Below, piece by piece: positions 29,836-41,119 of a DNA stretch of 64,000 nucleotides (positions within the stretch are counted from its first letter, which is position 1; each line of letters opens with the position of its first letter). Origin of the DNA: Synaphobranchus kaupii (Eukaryota; Chordata; Actinopteri; Anguilliformes; Synaphobranchidae); assembly GCA_029718625.1 (NCBI GenBank), contig CM056381.1, forward strand, positions 50,290,707 to 50,354,706, written 5' to 3'. The notes under the pieces are model-generated. The model did not search any database, was not told the origin of the DNA, and saw only the letters and a list, made by a program, of their open reading frames with translations. The position numbers and the translations under genes were made by a program.

Positions 29836-30045
29836 ATTAAAATGAAAATGAAAACGAAAATGAAAATGAAAATGGAGGATTATTCAGCCCAAAATTAAAA
29901 TGAAAATTAAAATCTTTTCATTTTCGTTTTAATTTTCGTTTTAATTTTCATTTTCATTTTCATTTTCATTTTCATTATCATTTTCGTTTTCGTTTTCATT
30001 TTCATTTTCATTTTCATTATCGTTTTCATTTTCATTTTCGAGCTG
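29836..30045. repeat. AAAATG/AAAACG hexamer repeat, left end of the palindrome
   Basis: Runs of GAAAATGAAAATG and the reverse-complement CATTTTCATTTT, switching strand within the tract. The mirrored tract lies at 32678-32870. Confidence 0.9.
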
Positions 30046-30324
30046 TACTATATGTAAATGAGGGGGTATGGTCTTCCTATCAATCAAAGCAAGCAGGGTG
30101 GGCCTCATACAGGTTTAGTGCAGTAGCACTTAATGAACACTAGGGGGAGCATAGCATAGGGATGGGTAACAGTCTATGCTTGATACTATGCTCTCAGGGC
30201 ACTCGTAAGTTTTAATGGATGAAATGATGAAGAATCTGAGCAGTGTTATAAAGTATTCTTGTTTTATGAAATAAACTGAGCTAGCTAGCCAGCGCTATGC
30301 TGTGTAGGCTATAGGTCAAACCTG

Positions 30325-30519
30325 CGAGGTGGAAAATCCAGGTTCAGAAAGTGAAAGTCCTCCCCAATCATTTGTTACAATCACCTGGATTTGCTAATTG
30401 TCTCAATTCTTCAGCCAAGAGGTAGGAGCTAACTAGGCTCATTAGTGAAATCGTGAGTTCATGGGTGGAAGAAACACGGCAGGACTTTTACTTTCTGACC
30501 CCTGGAATTTCCACCTCTG
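30325..30519. mobile_element. hAT-type MITE inside the left palindrome arm
   Basis: Ends CGAGGTGGAAAATCCAGG and (inverse) CAGAGGTGGAAATTCCAGG; 8-bp target duplication CAAACCTG at 30317-30324 and 30520-30527. Related copies occur at 57273-57365 (partial) and 57779-57973. Confidence 0.85.
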
Positions 30520-32195
30520 CAAACCTGGTAGTAGCCTACGATAGGCTACATTGTGGCAGGTTAAACGTTGGATTGGATGGTTGTGTTGTAGCTACTGCTG
30601 GAAATAAATTAAATCCTCTCTTAAAATAAATGAAAAGACCGCAAATGAGTCACTGGATCGTTTAAACTTTTAACCTGGCTCCGGTACTTTAAGCGAACAT
30701 TAAGGCATTGCTTCAAAAAGTCTATCGACAGCCAGATTCTATTCTATATGTTATGCAAAATGAGAAATGTCAATGTAGGCTATTTGAAAGTGAGTCGGCT
30801 TCGTCATACAAAAAATCCAGGGTTAAATCTTAAATTGAGCTTGCTAGCTGTTTATTATTATCCTAAAATAGCTCTCATAAGTGTTTATGTTACCCATCTA
30901 TCGTTAATTGTGTTTACTGTATTACACACGTCATGTGTGTGCCATGAGTCACTGGACCGTTTATTTTAACCTGGCTCCGATAGATCTAGCTAGCCTACTT
31001 CAAACGAACATTAAGGCATAGCTTCTAAAAGTCTATCGAGACATTAATGTATTTGAAAGTGAGTCGGCTTTGTGATATACAGAAAATCCAGGGTTAAATC
31101 TTAAATTGAGCTTGCTAGCTGTTTATTATTATCCTAAAATAGCTCTCATAAGTGTTTATGTTACCCATCTATCGTTAATTGTGTTTACTGTAGGCTATTA
31201 CACACTTTATGTGTGTGCCATGAGTCACTGGACCGTTTATTTTAACCTGGCTCCGATAGATCTAGCTAGCCTACTTCAAACGAACATTAAAGCATAGCTT
31301 CTAAAAGCTAGCTAGATTCATGACGGTCTTCAAAAAATATGGTCGCAAATATGAATGAAAGTGCGTTTTTGCGTTGTGAAAGAAAAAATATTGCTGAAGA
31401 CAGCTGGAAATGGAACGCACAAAATGGTGCTATGACGTTTTATTCTATCCGATTGTTTTAATACACATCGGAGCTAGAATCCTGAAAAATAAACGAGAAT
31501 GTCTAAACTTGGAACCTGCCAAGTGTGTCGTTGTTTTTTCCCTGAGGGAATTTCACGAAGCAGAGGTGTAGCCTAGCTACTAAACGAGATTAAGGGGTTA
31601 GACAGCTCATTTAAATTTCCACCCTGGATTTTCTGTATATCACAAAGCCGACTCACTTTCAAATACATTAATGTCTCGATAGACTTTTAGAAGCTATACC
31701 TTAATGTTCGTTTGAAGTAGGCTAGCTAGATCTATCGGAGCCAGGTTAAAATAAACGGTCCAGTGACTCATGGCACACACATGACGTGTGTAATACAGTA
31801 AACACAATTAACGATAGATGGGTAACATAAACACTTATGAGAGCTATTTTAGGATAATAATAAACAGCTAGCAAGCTCAATTTAAGATTTAACCCTGGAT
31901 TTTTTGTATGACGAAGCCGACTCACTTTCAAATAGCCTACATTGACATTTCTCATTTTGCATAACATATAGAATAGAATCTGGCTGTCGATAGACTTTTT
32001 GAAGCAATGCCTTAATGTTCGCTTAAAGTACCGGAGCCAGGTTAAAAGTTTAAACGATCCAGTGACTCATTTGCGGTCTTTTCATTTATTTTAAGAGAGG
32101 ATTTAATTTATTTCCAGCAGTAGCTACAACACAACCATCCAATCCAACGTTTAACCTGCCACAATGTAGCCTATCGTAGGCTACTACCAGGTTTG

Positions 32196-32390
32196 CAGAG
32201 GTGGAAATTCCAGGGGTCAGAAAGTAAAAGTCCTGCCGTGTTTCTTGCACCCATGAACTCACGATTTCACTAATGAGCCTAGTTAGCTCCTACCTCTTGG
32301 CTGAAGAATTGAGACAATTAGCAAATCCAGGTGATTGTAACAAATGATTGGGGAGGACTTTCACTTTCTGAACCTGGATTTTCCACCTCG
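32196..32390. mobile_element. Mirror copy of the hAT-type MITE in the right palindrome arm
   Basis: Inverse of 30325-30519, including the flanking duplication CAGGTTTG at 32391-32398. It arrived by duplication of the whole arm rather than a second insertion. Confidence 0.85.
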
Positions 32391-32677
32391 CAGGTTTGAC
32401 CTATAGCCTACACAGCATAGCGCTGGCTAGCTAGCTCAGTTTATTTCATAAAACAAGAATACTTTATAACACTGCTCAGATTCTTCATCATTTCATCCAT
32501 TAAAACTTACGAGTGCCCTGAGAGCATAGTATCAAGCATAGACTGTTACCCATCCCTATGCTATGCTCCCCCTAGTGTTCATTAAGTGCTACTGCACTAA
32601 ACCTGTATGAGGCCCACCCTGCTTGCTTTGATTGATAGGAAGACCATACCCCCTCATTTACATATAGTACAGCTCGA

Positions 32678-32870
32678 AAATGAAAATGAAAACGATAATG
32701 AAAATGAAAATGAAAATGAAAACGAAAATGATAATGAAAATGAAAATGAAAACGAAAATGAAAAGATTTTAATTTTAATTTTGGGCTGAATAATCCTCCA
32801 TTTTCATTTTCCATTTTCATTTTCGTTTTCATTTTCATTTTCGTTTTCATTTTCATTTTAATTTTGGGTT
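32678..32870. repeat. AAAATG/AAAACG hexamer repeat, right end of the palindrome
   Basis: Mirror of 29836-30045; translates as meaningless Glu-Asn or Lys-Met runs. Confidence 0.9.
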
Positions 32871-33157
32871 GAATAGTCCTCCATATTTGATAGCAGTGTT
32901 GGGTTCAGTTCAATGTAGGTTCAAATAGAAGAATCAAGACATACAGCAAATCAGTAGCAAAATATTTATTTGCATGTGCACATAGAGGTGTGGGCACAAT
33001 CTTAATGGATGAAAAAAGATAGGCTTTGTTACAAGTTAAGCAGGACCTTCACTCCCTTCTATAGCAATGGTACAGCATATACAGCACAAATGGACAATGG
33101 TATAAAAGAAATATAAGAACATGCAAATATCGCCTCAGCCTCCACAAACATGCGTAA

Positions 33158-33183
33158 GGGAATAAGAGGCCTTAATCTGTTTC
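33158..33183 (+). repeat. TTAA minisatellite, piece 1
   Basis: AATAAGAGGCCTTAATCTG, one unit of a ~24-27-bp repeat (consensus about TTAATCTGGTTCTGTTAAGA plus GGCC). It is cut by a solo LTR at 33183 and continues at 33846. Confidence 0.7.
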
Positions 33184-33845
33184 TGTCATGGTTATTGCTG
33201 CCTTTGAGATTCCTTTGTTTGAATTCTCGTTTGGGCGTCATCTCGACGCTCTATCGGATTTTTTCCGCCTCCGTTTCAGTGTTTGCTTTTCGCCCGACAA
33301 TTATTTCCCACACCTGTGCGGTGTTTCCGCCGGCTATAAATGCTAAGGACTTCCGCATTTCTGCACTTCAATATTGTCAGTGTTATGTTGACTACGAAGT
33401 CGGTAATAATCTAGGATTGTCGGTCTTTGGTTTAGGTAATAAAGAACGCAGCAAGTCCATTTAAATTATTTCAAAGATAGGGTTAGATAGGTGAGAGAGG
33501 AACGAACCTTTCTTATCCTCCTTCTTTGTTTTGGCTGCCTGGTATCGTTTTGTTTTAAACTCGTTTTCTCCACTGAGTTTAAAGATACAGGTTCGCATTT
33601 CCTTCTTTCCTTTTTTTTTGGTTGGCTTATTACTCTCGCTGTTAATTCGAGATTCGCCTCCTTTTGAGGTTGGTTATTATTTTGGCTTTAGTCAGGGAGG
33701 TTTTGTTCCCTATCTTTTGTTTTACTCCTTTCCCTGCGGTTAGTTTTCCGTTTCTGTGGCGAGTTTGTATTTGACTCGCTTTCTGAATCCCTGTTCGTCG
33801 CATTTGGTTCTCCGAAACCAATTAGAAATTACTCCTAACATTACA
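33184..33845 (+). repeat. Solo LTR (662 bp)
   Basis: TGTCATGGTTATTG...CCTAACATTACA flanked by the 5-bp duplication GTTTC (33179-33183 and 33846-33850). It contains GGCTATAAATGC (about 33333), a likely TATA box. No interior, so it arose by LTR-LTR recombination. It interrupts the minisatellite. Confidence 0.85.
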
Positions 33846-33890
33846 GTTTCTGTTAAGAGGTCTGCGTCTGGTTCTGTTAAGAGGCCTTAA
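33846..33890 (+). repeat. TTAA minisatellite, piece 2
   Basis: Two units (TTCTGTTAAGAGGTCTGCGT and GGTTCTGTTAAGAGGCCTTAA). The TTAA at 33887-33890 is the target of the transposon that follows. Confidence 0.8.
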
Positions 33891-34089
33891 AGCACAAATT
33901 AACTTTGGTAGAACTTTGGGTTATGTAGCTACCTGGCCATGATATGAGTCTAAATCTGGTAGGTATGCTGGGAGCTTAGATCCGGTAGGTAATTATTGCG
34001 CCAGAAACAGCGTTCATGCGCCGAAGCATCAGAAACCACTCATTGGTCCAAATTTCAGTGGAAGAAAGCATTCCTGGTAGGAGTATATA

Positions 34090-36528
34090 TAGTGCCCTCC
34101 ACAAGTATATGATAAAGTAAATTTATCATCAAGAAATAATATTTTTTAACAAAACCATGTGTGCCACAATTATTGGCACCCCTGCATTTAATACTTTGTA
34201 CAACCTCCCTTTGCTAATAAAACAGCACTGAGTCTTCTCCCGTAACATCTAATAAGGTTGGAGAATACAGAAAGGGAACAAAGAACTGCTACCCTATACT
34301 TCTACGAGCTAAGTGACTGGAAGGCCAGCAATAATAAACGCCCTGCCTCAGTAATGAGGCATTAGAACAGGCGAGTAGCATAAATGGTTCACATAAAACA
34401 CACAGCCAACAAACACAGAAAACTAATAAGAATTAGTGTACGAGGGGGCGAAAAGGAACGGAGATGTCGCGTTCCAAGGCTACTCTCAGACTCGCAGTCA
34501 CACACAAACATGTCCTCAACATCGCCCAATCTTCCCTATAGGAAGACATGCATCGAAAGACGAAACAGAACAACAGTTCCGAACAAAATCGTCAAAACTC
34601 CATGTACGGAGAAAGGTACCGAAAGGAACGAACAGGACAGGCTGCACCGGACATTTACCGGCTAAAAGACCAAAGCGAGCTTAGTTGAAAATAAACGCCC
34701 TGCCTCTCCATGATGAGGAATATAACGAGGCGAACAGGAACAGGGATTTAACGTTCCATGGCTAGTTTCATAGGCTCGCAGTCACATGCAGAAAACAAAG
34801 GGGTAAACGCCCGATCTCCCAGGAGAGAGAAACATTTTACAGGCGAGCTGACGGAGCACCGTCGTCCCATAACTTTACTATTAAACATGACTAACACAAG
34901 CTCAATTGAAAACAAACGCCCTAGCCTCTCAGTAAAGGAATATGTAACGAGGCAAAGGAACAGAGCTAACGTTCTGAGGCTATTTTCAGAAACGCGCAGT
35001 CACACACAAACATGTCCACAACATCGCCCAAGCTCCATATAAGGAGAGACACACCCGGAGAATGAACAGAACAACAGTTCCGAACAAAATCGTCCCGCAG
35101 GTAAAAAGGGCGAACAGGACAGCTGCAACAACAGACCAACGCAAACTTAATAGAAAATAGCAAGCACTGCCTCTCAATATAATATAAAAACCCTGACTCA
35201 CAACAAAGGGGAACGTAGTCCACGAGAAGGAGACAAAACAGGGAACAAACATACCAAAGCTACTAACCGGCTCACTGTAACACGGAAATGAGTAGAAGCT
35301 CAATCGCCAGGTTTCTCAGTAAGAAAACCAAACAAAGGTGAAATGGAACAAAGAACTGCTACCCTAACTTCTACGAGCTAAGTAACTAAGTAGAAGCGTG
35401 AACGCCCGATCTCCCAGGAGAGAGAAACATTTTACAGGCGAAATAGAGCAGAGATCTGCGGTCCCATACTTCTACGAGATAAGTAACTAAAGAGCCAGCA
35501 AGAATAAAGCCCTGCCTCAACAATGAGACGTTAAAACAGGCGAGTAGCACGAAAGGTACAAATAACACACACCAAATAAATAAAGCCCTAAAGTCAGTAT
35601 GATAAAAATGCCCTGTCTCTCAGTAAGAAACTACTATACAGATACACACAAACAAAAACTCCTCTAGCTTTCACGGAAGACAGCAGACAGAGAGAGGAGA
35701 AAGAGACAGAAACGGGCAAAAAGATCTAGGCAGCAAACAAACAAAGGAAGACCAGAAAGCGGTGACAGAAACGAGCACACAAAACAGGAATTCAACCTGA
35801 AAGCTCAAAGCACAAAGGGAAGTACCGCAAAACTCCAATAAAAGCACAATGGAGCAAAATGGTCTCCTTAAAAACCTAGACCTAATCATACGACTAAAAC
35901 TTTAAAAGGGCAAAATAAACCGCACACAAAACAGCACAAATAATGCCAGAAAATACACCACAGAACAAACAATCAATATAGAAGCCCCAACCGAAGGAAA
36001 TGGGAGGCTTATATAGCTCTCAAGGTGACCACGCACAGGTGTGGATGCTAACAGAAGCTCCGCAATCCAAGCAGGGCGGAGCAAGCATCTACCAAAAGGG
36101 CAGCGCCCTCGCGTGGCCACTGAGAAAAACGACTGCATAGGGAAAAAGGGTTAAAAACCATGACAATATGGCCTCTGTGTCACCTCATATTTATACCTCA
36201 GTGAAACAGAAAGTCATGGATTACTGCTTGAAAGTTCCTAAACACTGATCAACTTTAAAAAGTAAAATATAAATGAAAAAAATGCTTCAGTTACATTTTG
36301 TTCATAAGAATTTCTAGGGGTGCCAATAATTGAGGCACACATGGTTTTTTTAAAAATAATTATTTCTTGATAAAGGATTTTTTTTTTCAGAATAAATTTA
36401 CTTCAATTAAAGGTTGGATTTTTCTAATTTTTTCAGTGTGAGATTAAGCTAATTCACCAAAAGATGAATTTTGTATAACCCTTTTTACTCATCTTTACCA
36501 GGGGTGCCAATAATTGTGGAGGGCACTG
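34090..36528. mobile_element. Tc1/mariner-like element, internally deleted and interrupted
   Basis: Ends TAGTGCCCTCCACAAG and (inverse) CAGTGCCCTCCACAATTATT, flanked by TA (34088-34089, 36529-36530). Subterminal GTGCCAATAATTG motifs occur on both sides. Left part runs to about 34273 and right part from 36166. Transposase coding sequence is gone; an LTR fragment occupies the middle. Confidence 0.75.
34274..36165 (-). repeat. LTR remnant with internal repeats (minus strand)
   Basis: On the minus strand it starts TGTCATGGTTTTTAACCC at 36165 and matches the solo LTR at 42662-44569 over most of its length: CACACCTGTGCGTGGTCACC, GAGGCAGGGC, AAATGTTTCTCTCTCCTGGG and TCGGAACTGTTGTTCTGTTC modules. 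The left end (34274) falls inside the LTR sequence, so this copy is truncated. No clear target duplication was found. Confidence 0.75.
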
Positions 36529-36728
36529 TATCTATGGTAAACAAACCGACCTGCCGACATTTTGCTAGACTTTTCTGGTAGCTTGCTAACAACATTGAAG
36601 GAAATAGTACTTTTACAAATAATTTAAATACACAAAATAAAATATGTACGAGGACTGGTTATTTTTTGTATTGACAGAATCCACTTTGTTCTAGTTATGT
36701 GCTAGAAGTGTCATTTTGAGACCGTTTT

Positions 36729-37692
36729 TGTTATGGTTCTGTTTTGTTCGTGTATTATTTTCTGTTACTTTATTATTTTTCATATTCATTGCCCATAGCC
36801 CTGGTTCCTGTACAGTATGCATTTCCCTCAGATCCCCATCTGTCTGTGTGCTGTGTTCCGAGTTGTCACTCCCCTGTATCGTGCTGGCACTATTCGGGTG
36901 ATTTCGGAAGTATTCAGGATTTCTGCCTTCCTTCGTGTCTTGTATTCTTTCTTCAGTCTTTTGTATTAAACTGTAGATAATATTAATTAACAATTACTTA
37001 TTGCACTTGTGGTTATCTAGTTTAAATTACACTTACTAAATGTACTAATGTATATGTGTTACTAAACAAGACTAACCCCCGTATTTTAGTTATTTACTAA
37101 TTGATACTAACATATCTTCTACGTTTTAACATTCCATTCTCGTGTGCTTTACCTGTCTCCTGCTGCCTTCGCATATTGACTGCACCTGTCTCTAGCCTGT
37201 AACTCCGCCTACCAATCTGAGCACGAGTGCCTCTGATCCAGGCTATGTTGTCTTCAATGTGTTTTTGTGAATCCGGTCCACGTCTTTGTAATTTCCCCAT
37301 TATTGTATTATCGATTCCCATTATTATCACCTTTGTCTTGTTTGTAACCCCGCCCTCTTGTCTTATCCTTCCCCAGTGTTTATAAGCCCTCAGTGTGCAG
37401 TGTTTCTTTGTCAGAACATTGATCAATTTCATTGTGCTGATTACTAGTAAGCCTTTGTTATTTGAGATTCCTGAGACAATCCTTTGTACGACTTTGAGCC
37501 TGCCTTTTCCTTCTGTTTTGTTTGCCGTGTTTTTCTGGTTTTTTGACTCTTGCTACATTTTTGACTACTCTTTTGGATTTTGATTTTGTACTGTATCTCT
37601 GATTACCTGGCTTCTGAACTTGGACTGTGAATAAACTAAGTTTTTTGCCTGCTACCTGTGGTCTGTGCTTGGGTCCTTATCAGAACTTAACA
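36729..37692 (+). repeat. Solo LTR (964 bp)
   Basis: TGTTATGGTTCTG...CAGAACTTAACA flanked by the 5-bp duplication GTTTT (36724-36728, 37693-37697). TTTATAAGCCC at about 37378 and GAATAAACTAAG at about 37627 look like a TATA box and poly(A) signal. Confidence 0.85.
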
Positions 37693-37863
37693 GTTTTAGC
37701 TGCCCTCTAGAAGTGAATGGAGAGTGACAAATACCCTATTCTGGATTATCACCCCAGGGGAGCACAGAGCAACTAATTAACATATTTTGCCACAATTTGG
37801 ACTCATATCATGGCCAGGTAACTATACAACCCAAAGTTTTTCCAAAATTCAGTTGTGCTTTAA

Positions 37864-38022
37864 TCTGGTTCTTTTAAAAGGCCTGTATTTAGTTCTGCTA
37901 AGAGGCCCTGATCCAGCTCCATTAAGAAGTCTTCATCCGGTTCTCTTAAGAGGCCTTAATCTGGTTCTGTTAAATGACCTGGACCTTGTGACGACAATAA
38001 GGCCTTAATCCAGTTTTGTTAA
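37864..38022 (+). repeat. TTAA minisatellite, piece 3
   Basis: About six diverged units of TCTGGTTCTGTTAAGAGGCC type. TTAA at 38019-38022 is the target of transposon B. Confidence 0.82.
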
Positions 38023-38467
38023 AGTGATACTGCAGTCAAAAACTGACTTTCCCCGTTGAAAACTGATGTTTTGGGTTAGATTATGATCATACACAACTGT
38101 TTATGTCCGAAAATCTCATGTTTAGTCAAAATGGTTTTATCTGAGTTTTTGTGTAGGCTTACCAATACGCTGGTTTCCGGGGATTCGTGACGTCACAAGA
38201 TCCTTAACATAAAAATGGGTGGAGTTGAGGTGATCCTAGGGGTGGTCTCGGCTGGGCACGTGGTATAAAAGCAGAGACCAACAGGTTTTTTTTTTTTTTT
38301 TTTTTCCTCTGAGACTGAGACCCTTGTACTGCTAACTAGCTAGTTCAAGTTCAAATGCGAATTGCTTTGTATTACTGCTAACGTTAATATTCCGACTTAT
38401 ATCGAGCTACATAGAGTTATTCATCTATGTCTTACTGTTTGGTATCTTTAGCTAACTTGCCTGCATT

Positions 38468-38651
38468 ATGCCAAGGAGTCAGAGATGTATCGTTCCTCTG
38501 TGCAATGCCACGTACCGGCTCTGTTAGCTTTCATAATCTGACGAGAGACGGTTTTGTCCCGAAAAGTGTCCCCCTGCCAGAATTTGTCCCCCCTCGCGTG
38601 AATGCGCATTCGCTTGTTCTGCACTCTTCTTCCAACAAAATGAGTGTTTAG
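38468..38651 (+). pseudogene. THAP-type zinc finger remnant
   Basis: Reads MPRSQRCIVPLCNATYR, then a stop. After a frame change near 38514 it continues as TGSVSFHNLTRDGFVPKSVP and NAHSLVLHSSS. A THAP domain has C-x(2-4)-C, here CIVPLC, and a distal C-x2-H in a segment normally of the type NAHVCSLHF. Here the distal Cys is replaced, and the SFHNLTRD block fits the usual SFHxxPxD position. Probably the DNA-binding start of the transposase of element B; inactive. Confidence 0.6.
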
Positions 38652-38872
38652 ACCGTTTCTACCACTCAGCAAAGACCAGAACATCACAAGAGGCAACTTA
38701 TTAAAAAAGAAAAATGATTGTATATTTTAGGTTTTAGGTTTTAAGATGAACACATCACAATGCGAACCTCAGAATGCACTAGTGATACGTGACCCATAAT
38801 GTAGGCTACACTTTAACATCCACGATAATAAACTACGAGAGCACTTGGAATACATAATAGTTTACAAGTAAT

Positions 38873-40603
38873 CAGTGGCGTTTTTATATGTAAAAAATTG
38901 GTGGGGCAGCCACCAACCACTTAGGCTACATACCAGGCAAACTACAGTAATCCCACTTGCTACTGATGCGTTTTTAACACGTCAACAAACAGCTATCCAT
39001 TGAGAGAGAGGGAGAGAGAGAGAGTATGTGAGTGAGTGTGTCAGTGGCGACTGGTGAGGTCCACAACAGGTGAAGCTGAGCTCCAGGAGAGGGAGGGAGG
39101 GGGAGATCAGGATTATCCTGACAGTGCCGCGGGAAGATGTTAAAAAACAAAGTAATTTCAATTTAGCTATTCCAACCCCTCCCGTACGCAATCACTCCCT
39201 GTCATGTAACGTTACTCCCCTGTCATGAACGTTACCATTGCTTAGCAATGCTGGGTTATCTAGCTAGCAAGCTAACGATATCTCATGGCAAGTCGTTTTA
39301 ACATTTAGCTAGCAAGCTAACGATAGTTTATGGCAAGCCATTTTAATTTAATTTATTCGACTTCCTTAAAGTCATCCTTGCTTGCTGGCCATATAAGTTC
39401 GCTAGCTACCGTGATTGCCTAGCTAACGTTACTAACGTTAACCAGCTGCTCTAGCTAGAAATCTAACCAGACATTTCTACACCTGGATACATAGGTCCCA
39501 GAAATTACGAAAATGTGCGGGAATAGAGCCAAAGTGTTAGCGGTATGTTTGTACTGACTAAATACGGGGATGTTTAAAATAAAACCAATAATTTAGAATT
39601 ATTTAGAAAGAATACGGAGTCTGCGTTTGTAAATGTTTGCAATGTTTGTGATTAGGTTACAGGATGCAGATGCCAGCTACAATCAATGTAGTTACTGTGC
39701 TTTTAGCTAGCATGTGAACCTTAACCTTAATCCCCACTTTATCTGGAAGAGTTTTCAGAACAGGGTTTCATGCTGCGGCAAAAAAATAAATCAAATCCTT
39801 GAAACCCGTCCTCGACCAAGGACCGTCTCCCCCAAATAACATACACGGAAAACAAGAGTGCCTTCTTGTCTACGCTAGCTGTTAGCCTTTTTTTTCTTTT
39901 CAAAAACCACTCCACATTAAACCCGCGGTTGTGTTTTCCCGTTTGGGTGATGATTACATCGCATGGCTGGTGGGCACCAAGGCGCTTAACCTCCAATTTC
40001 TCACCCAGAGTAAGGGTGTCAACAGTGTGCTTCAGTAAATAATCCACTTCGTTCATATTTATTTTTATTTTTTTCTCAAGTTAGCTAGCTATAATAAAGT
40101 ACTAGTATCCCCTCTCTTATTGACTGACTAACGTTACGTTGCTACGTTACACTAGCGCCAGACAGAAATAGCCAATCAACTCTGAAATATGATATGACGT
40201 TTTAGTGGGGCTACGGGCTGTTGGCCCCACTTGTCATCAAAATCGTGTGATCTACATTGAATACAGTAACTCTCTGAGCATGCGCATTTGCATTTTCGAA
40301 CGATACACACATTGCGCTGTGAGCGAGGGGCTAGCCCCACTCACGGTCTAACGTTACTGTGGACACGAATCTGGAGAACGCAGTCTAAAGCAGCAAGGCA
40401 GGGACCAATGAACATGATAAAAAACATGATAAAATATAAAAAATTATATGCGATTTAGGAAGATGTTGTATACATATTTAATAAATTAAAGCAGAGATGA
40501 TAATATTTGAGAATGAATAATAATATCATTTGTTTGCACAATTCTTTCAGCTGACAGCAGGTGGGGCTGTGCCCCACTTGCCCCTAATGACCAGTCGCCA
40601 CTG
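38873..40603. mobile_element. hAT transposon remnant
   Basis: Ends CAGTGGCG..., (inverse) CAGTGGCGACTGGTCATTAG, with a perfect 8-bp duplication CAAGTAAT (38865-38872, 40604-40611). A second terminus-like CAGTGGCGACTGGTGAGG occurs at about 39041, suggesting a rearranged or doubled left end. Only the N-terminal part of the transposase ORF survives (39739-40056). Confidence 0.88.
39739..40056 (-). pseudogene. hAT transposase N-terminal fragment (ZMYM1/TTF-like)
   Basis: 105 codons reading MNEVDYLLKHTVDTLTLGEK, LEVKRLGAHQPCDVII, FNVEWFLKRKKRLTASVDKK and EDGFQGFDLF. This is the pattern of the TTF-type finger at the N-terminus of ZMYM1-like hAT transposases (GAHxP ... WFxKxxWLTxS ... GFxDF). The usual second Cys pair region is degraded. 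The catalytic domain that should follow is absent, so the copy is non-functional. Assignment is from family memory; the match is clear in the GAHQP and LTAS blocks. Confidence 0.65.
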
Positions 40604-40933
40604 CAAGTAATACATTTATGCATTATATTATTTATCTTCTCCCCCCTCCTCCCAGCCATCTCTTGTTTGCAAAGTCTGACACACTTCACATTCATTGTTG
40701 TTACATCTTTAGATCGCTGGATACCCTAAAGCACATGCTTACAACAGGGAGCATTTTGCAGGGGGGTTAAGAATTTTGGCAGTGCCAGTGTGGTGCTTTA
40801 GGTGCTGTGTGACTGGGTTTTGCTGTGTATTTGAATGTAGTATTTGCTGTGTATTTGAACGTTTCAATAGTAACGTTACTTTAGGCAGACAAACAAGCTA
40901 ACTTAGCTAGGTAAGGTTAGCTCTACCATTCGG

Positions 40934-41119
40934 TTACATCTCCGGTCCTCTCCTCGCAAAGACGTTGCTCAACCAATACAGCCGGAGCGGCGGCAGTGGC
41001 TCGAATGAATACAGCTGTATTTCCCGAGCAACATCTTCGCGAGGAGAGTCTTCCTCCACTTCAAACTCCTCCACCTCAAAACTCCCTGCAGTACTGCTGT
41101 CACTCTTGTCGCTCGCCAT
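40934..41119 (-). pseudogene. Acidic P2X7-like first exon remnant
   Basis: 61 codons, starting about 210 bp inside the right end of transposon B. MASDKSDSSTAGSFEVEEFE is followed by REIQLYSFEPLPPL. Teleost genomes contain many P2X purinoceptor 7-like intracellular-domain proteins starting with an acidic stretch and EIQPYxFEP; this fits that start. The Cys-rich domain that should follow is not found. A similar acidic start with YRFEPEYT occurs in the TTAA element at 58087-59203. Whether this is a transposon gene or a captured one is inference. Confidence 0.45.

Larger units (their letters stand above)
29815..32883. mobile_element. 3-kb palindromic foldback element with ~1.27-kb arms
   Basis: Ends are TGGAGGACTATTCAACCCAA and its inverse, flanked by TA on both sides (29813-29814, 32884-32885), as in Tc1/mariner-type insertions. 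The left arm (29815 to about 31092) is repeated inverted as the right arm (about 31620-32883) with high identity. The spacer (31093-31619) includes a direct duplicate of part of the left arm (30790-30990 against 31060-31290). A second, inner terminal motif (GGAGGATTATTCAGCCCAAA, about 29875) occurs in both arms. No transposase is present. Confidence 0.85.
33891..37859. mobile_element. TTAA-flanked inverted-repeat transposon A (with nested insertions)
   Basis: Left end AGCACAAATTAACTTTGG, right end (inverse) AGCACAACTGAATTTTGG; the ~70-bp inverted repeats include CTTTGGGTT and ACCTGGCCATGATATGAGTC. It is flanked by TTAA at 33887-33890 and 37860-37863. Removing it rejoins the minisatellite exactly in register. 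Its own remaining sequence is about 33891-34087, 36531-36723 and 37698-37859; the rest is later insertions. No transposase text remains. TTAA targets fit piggyBac or Kolobok; the superfamily is not settled. Confidence 0.8.

Noticed and set aside
32572..32856. Lys-Met or Phe-His repeat proteins
   Set aside because: Translation of the AAAATG simple repeat at the palindrome end.
34384..35889. Open frames across the LTR remnant
   Set aside because: They match repeated LTR modules in both orientations and in the copy at 42662-44569; no protein family is recognisable.
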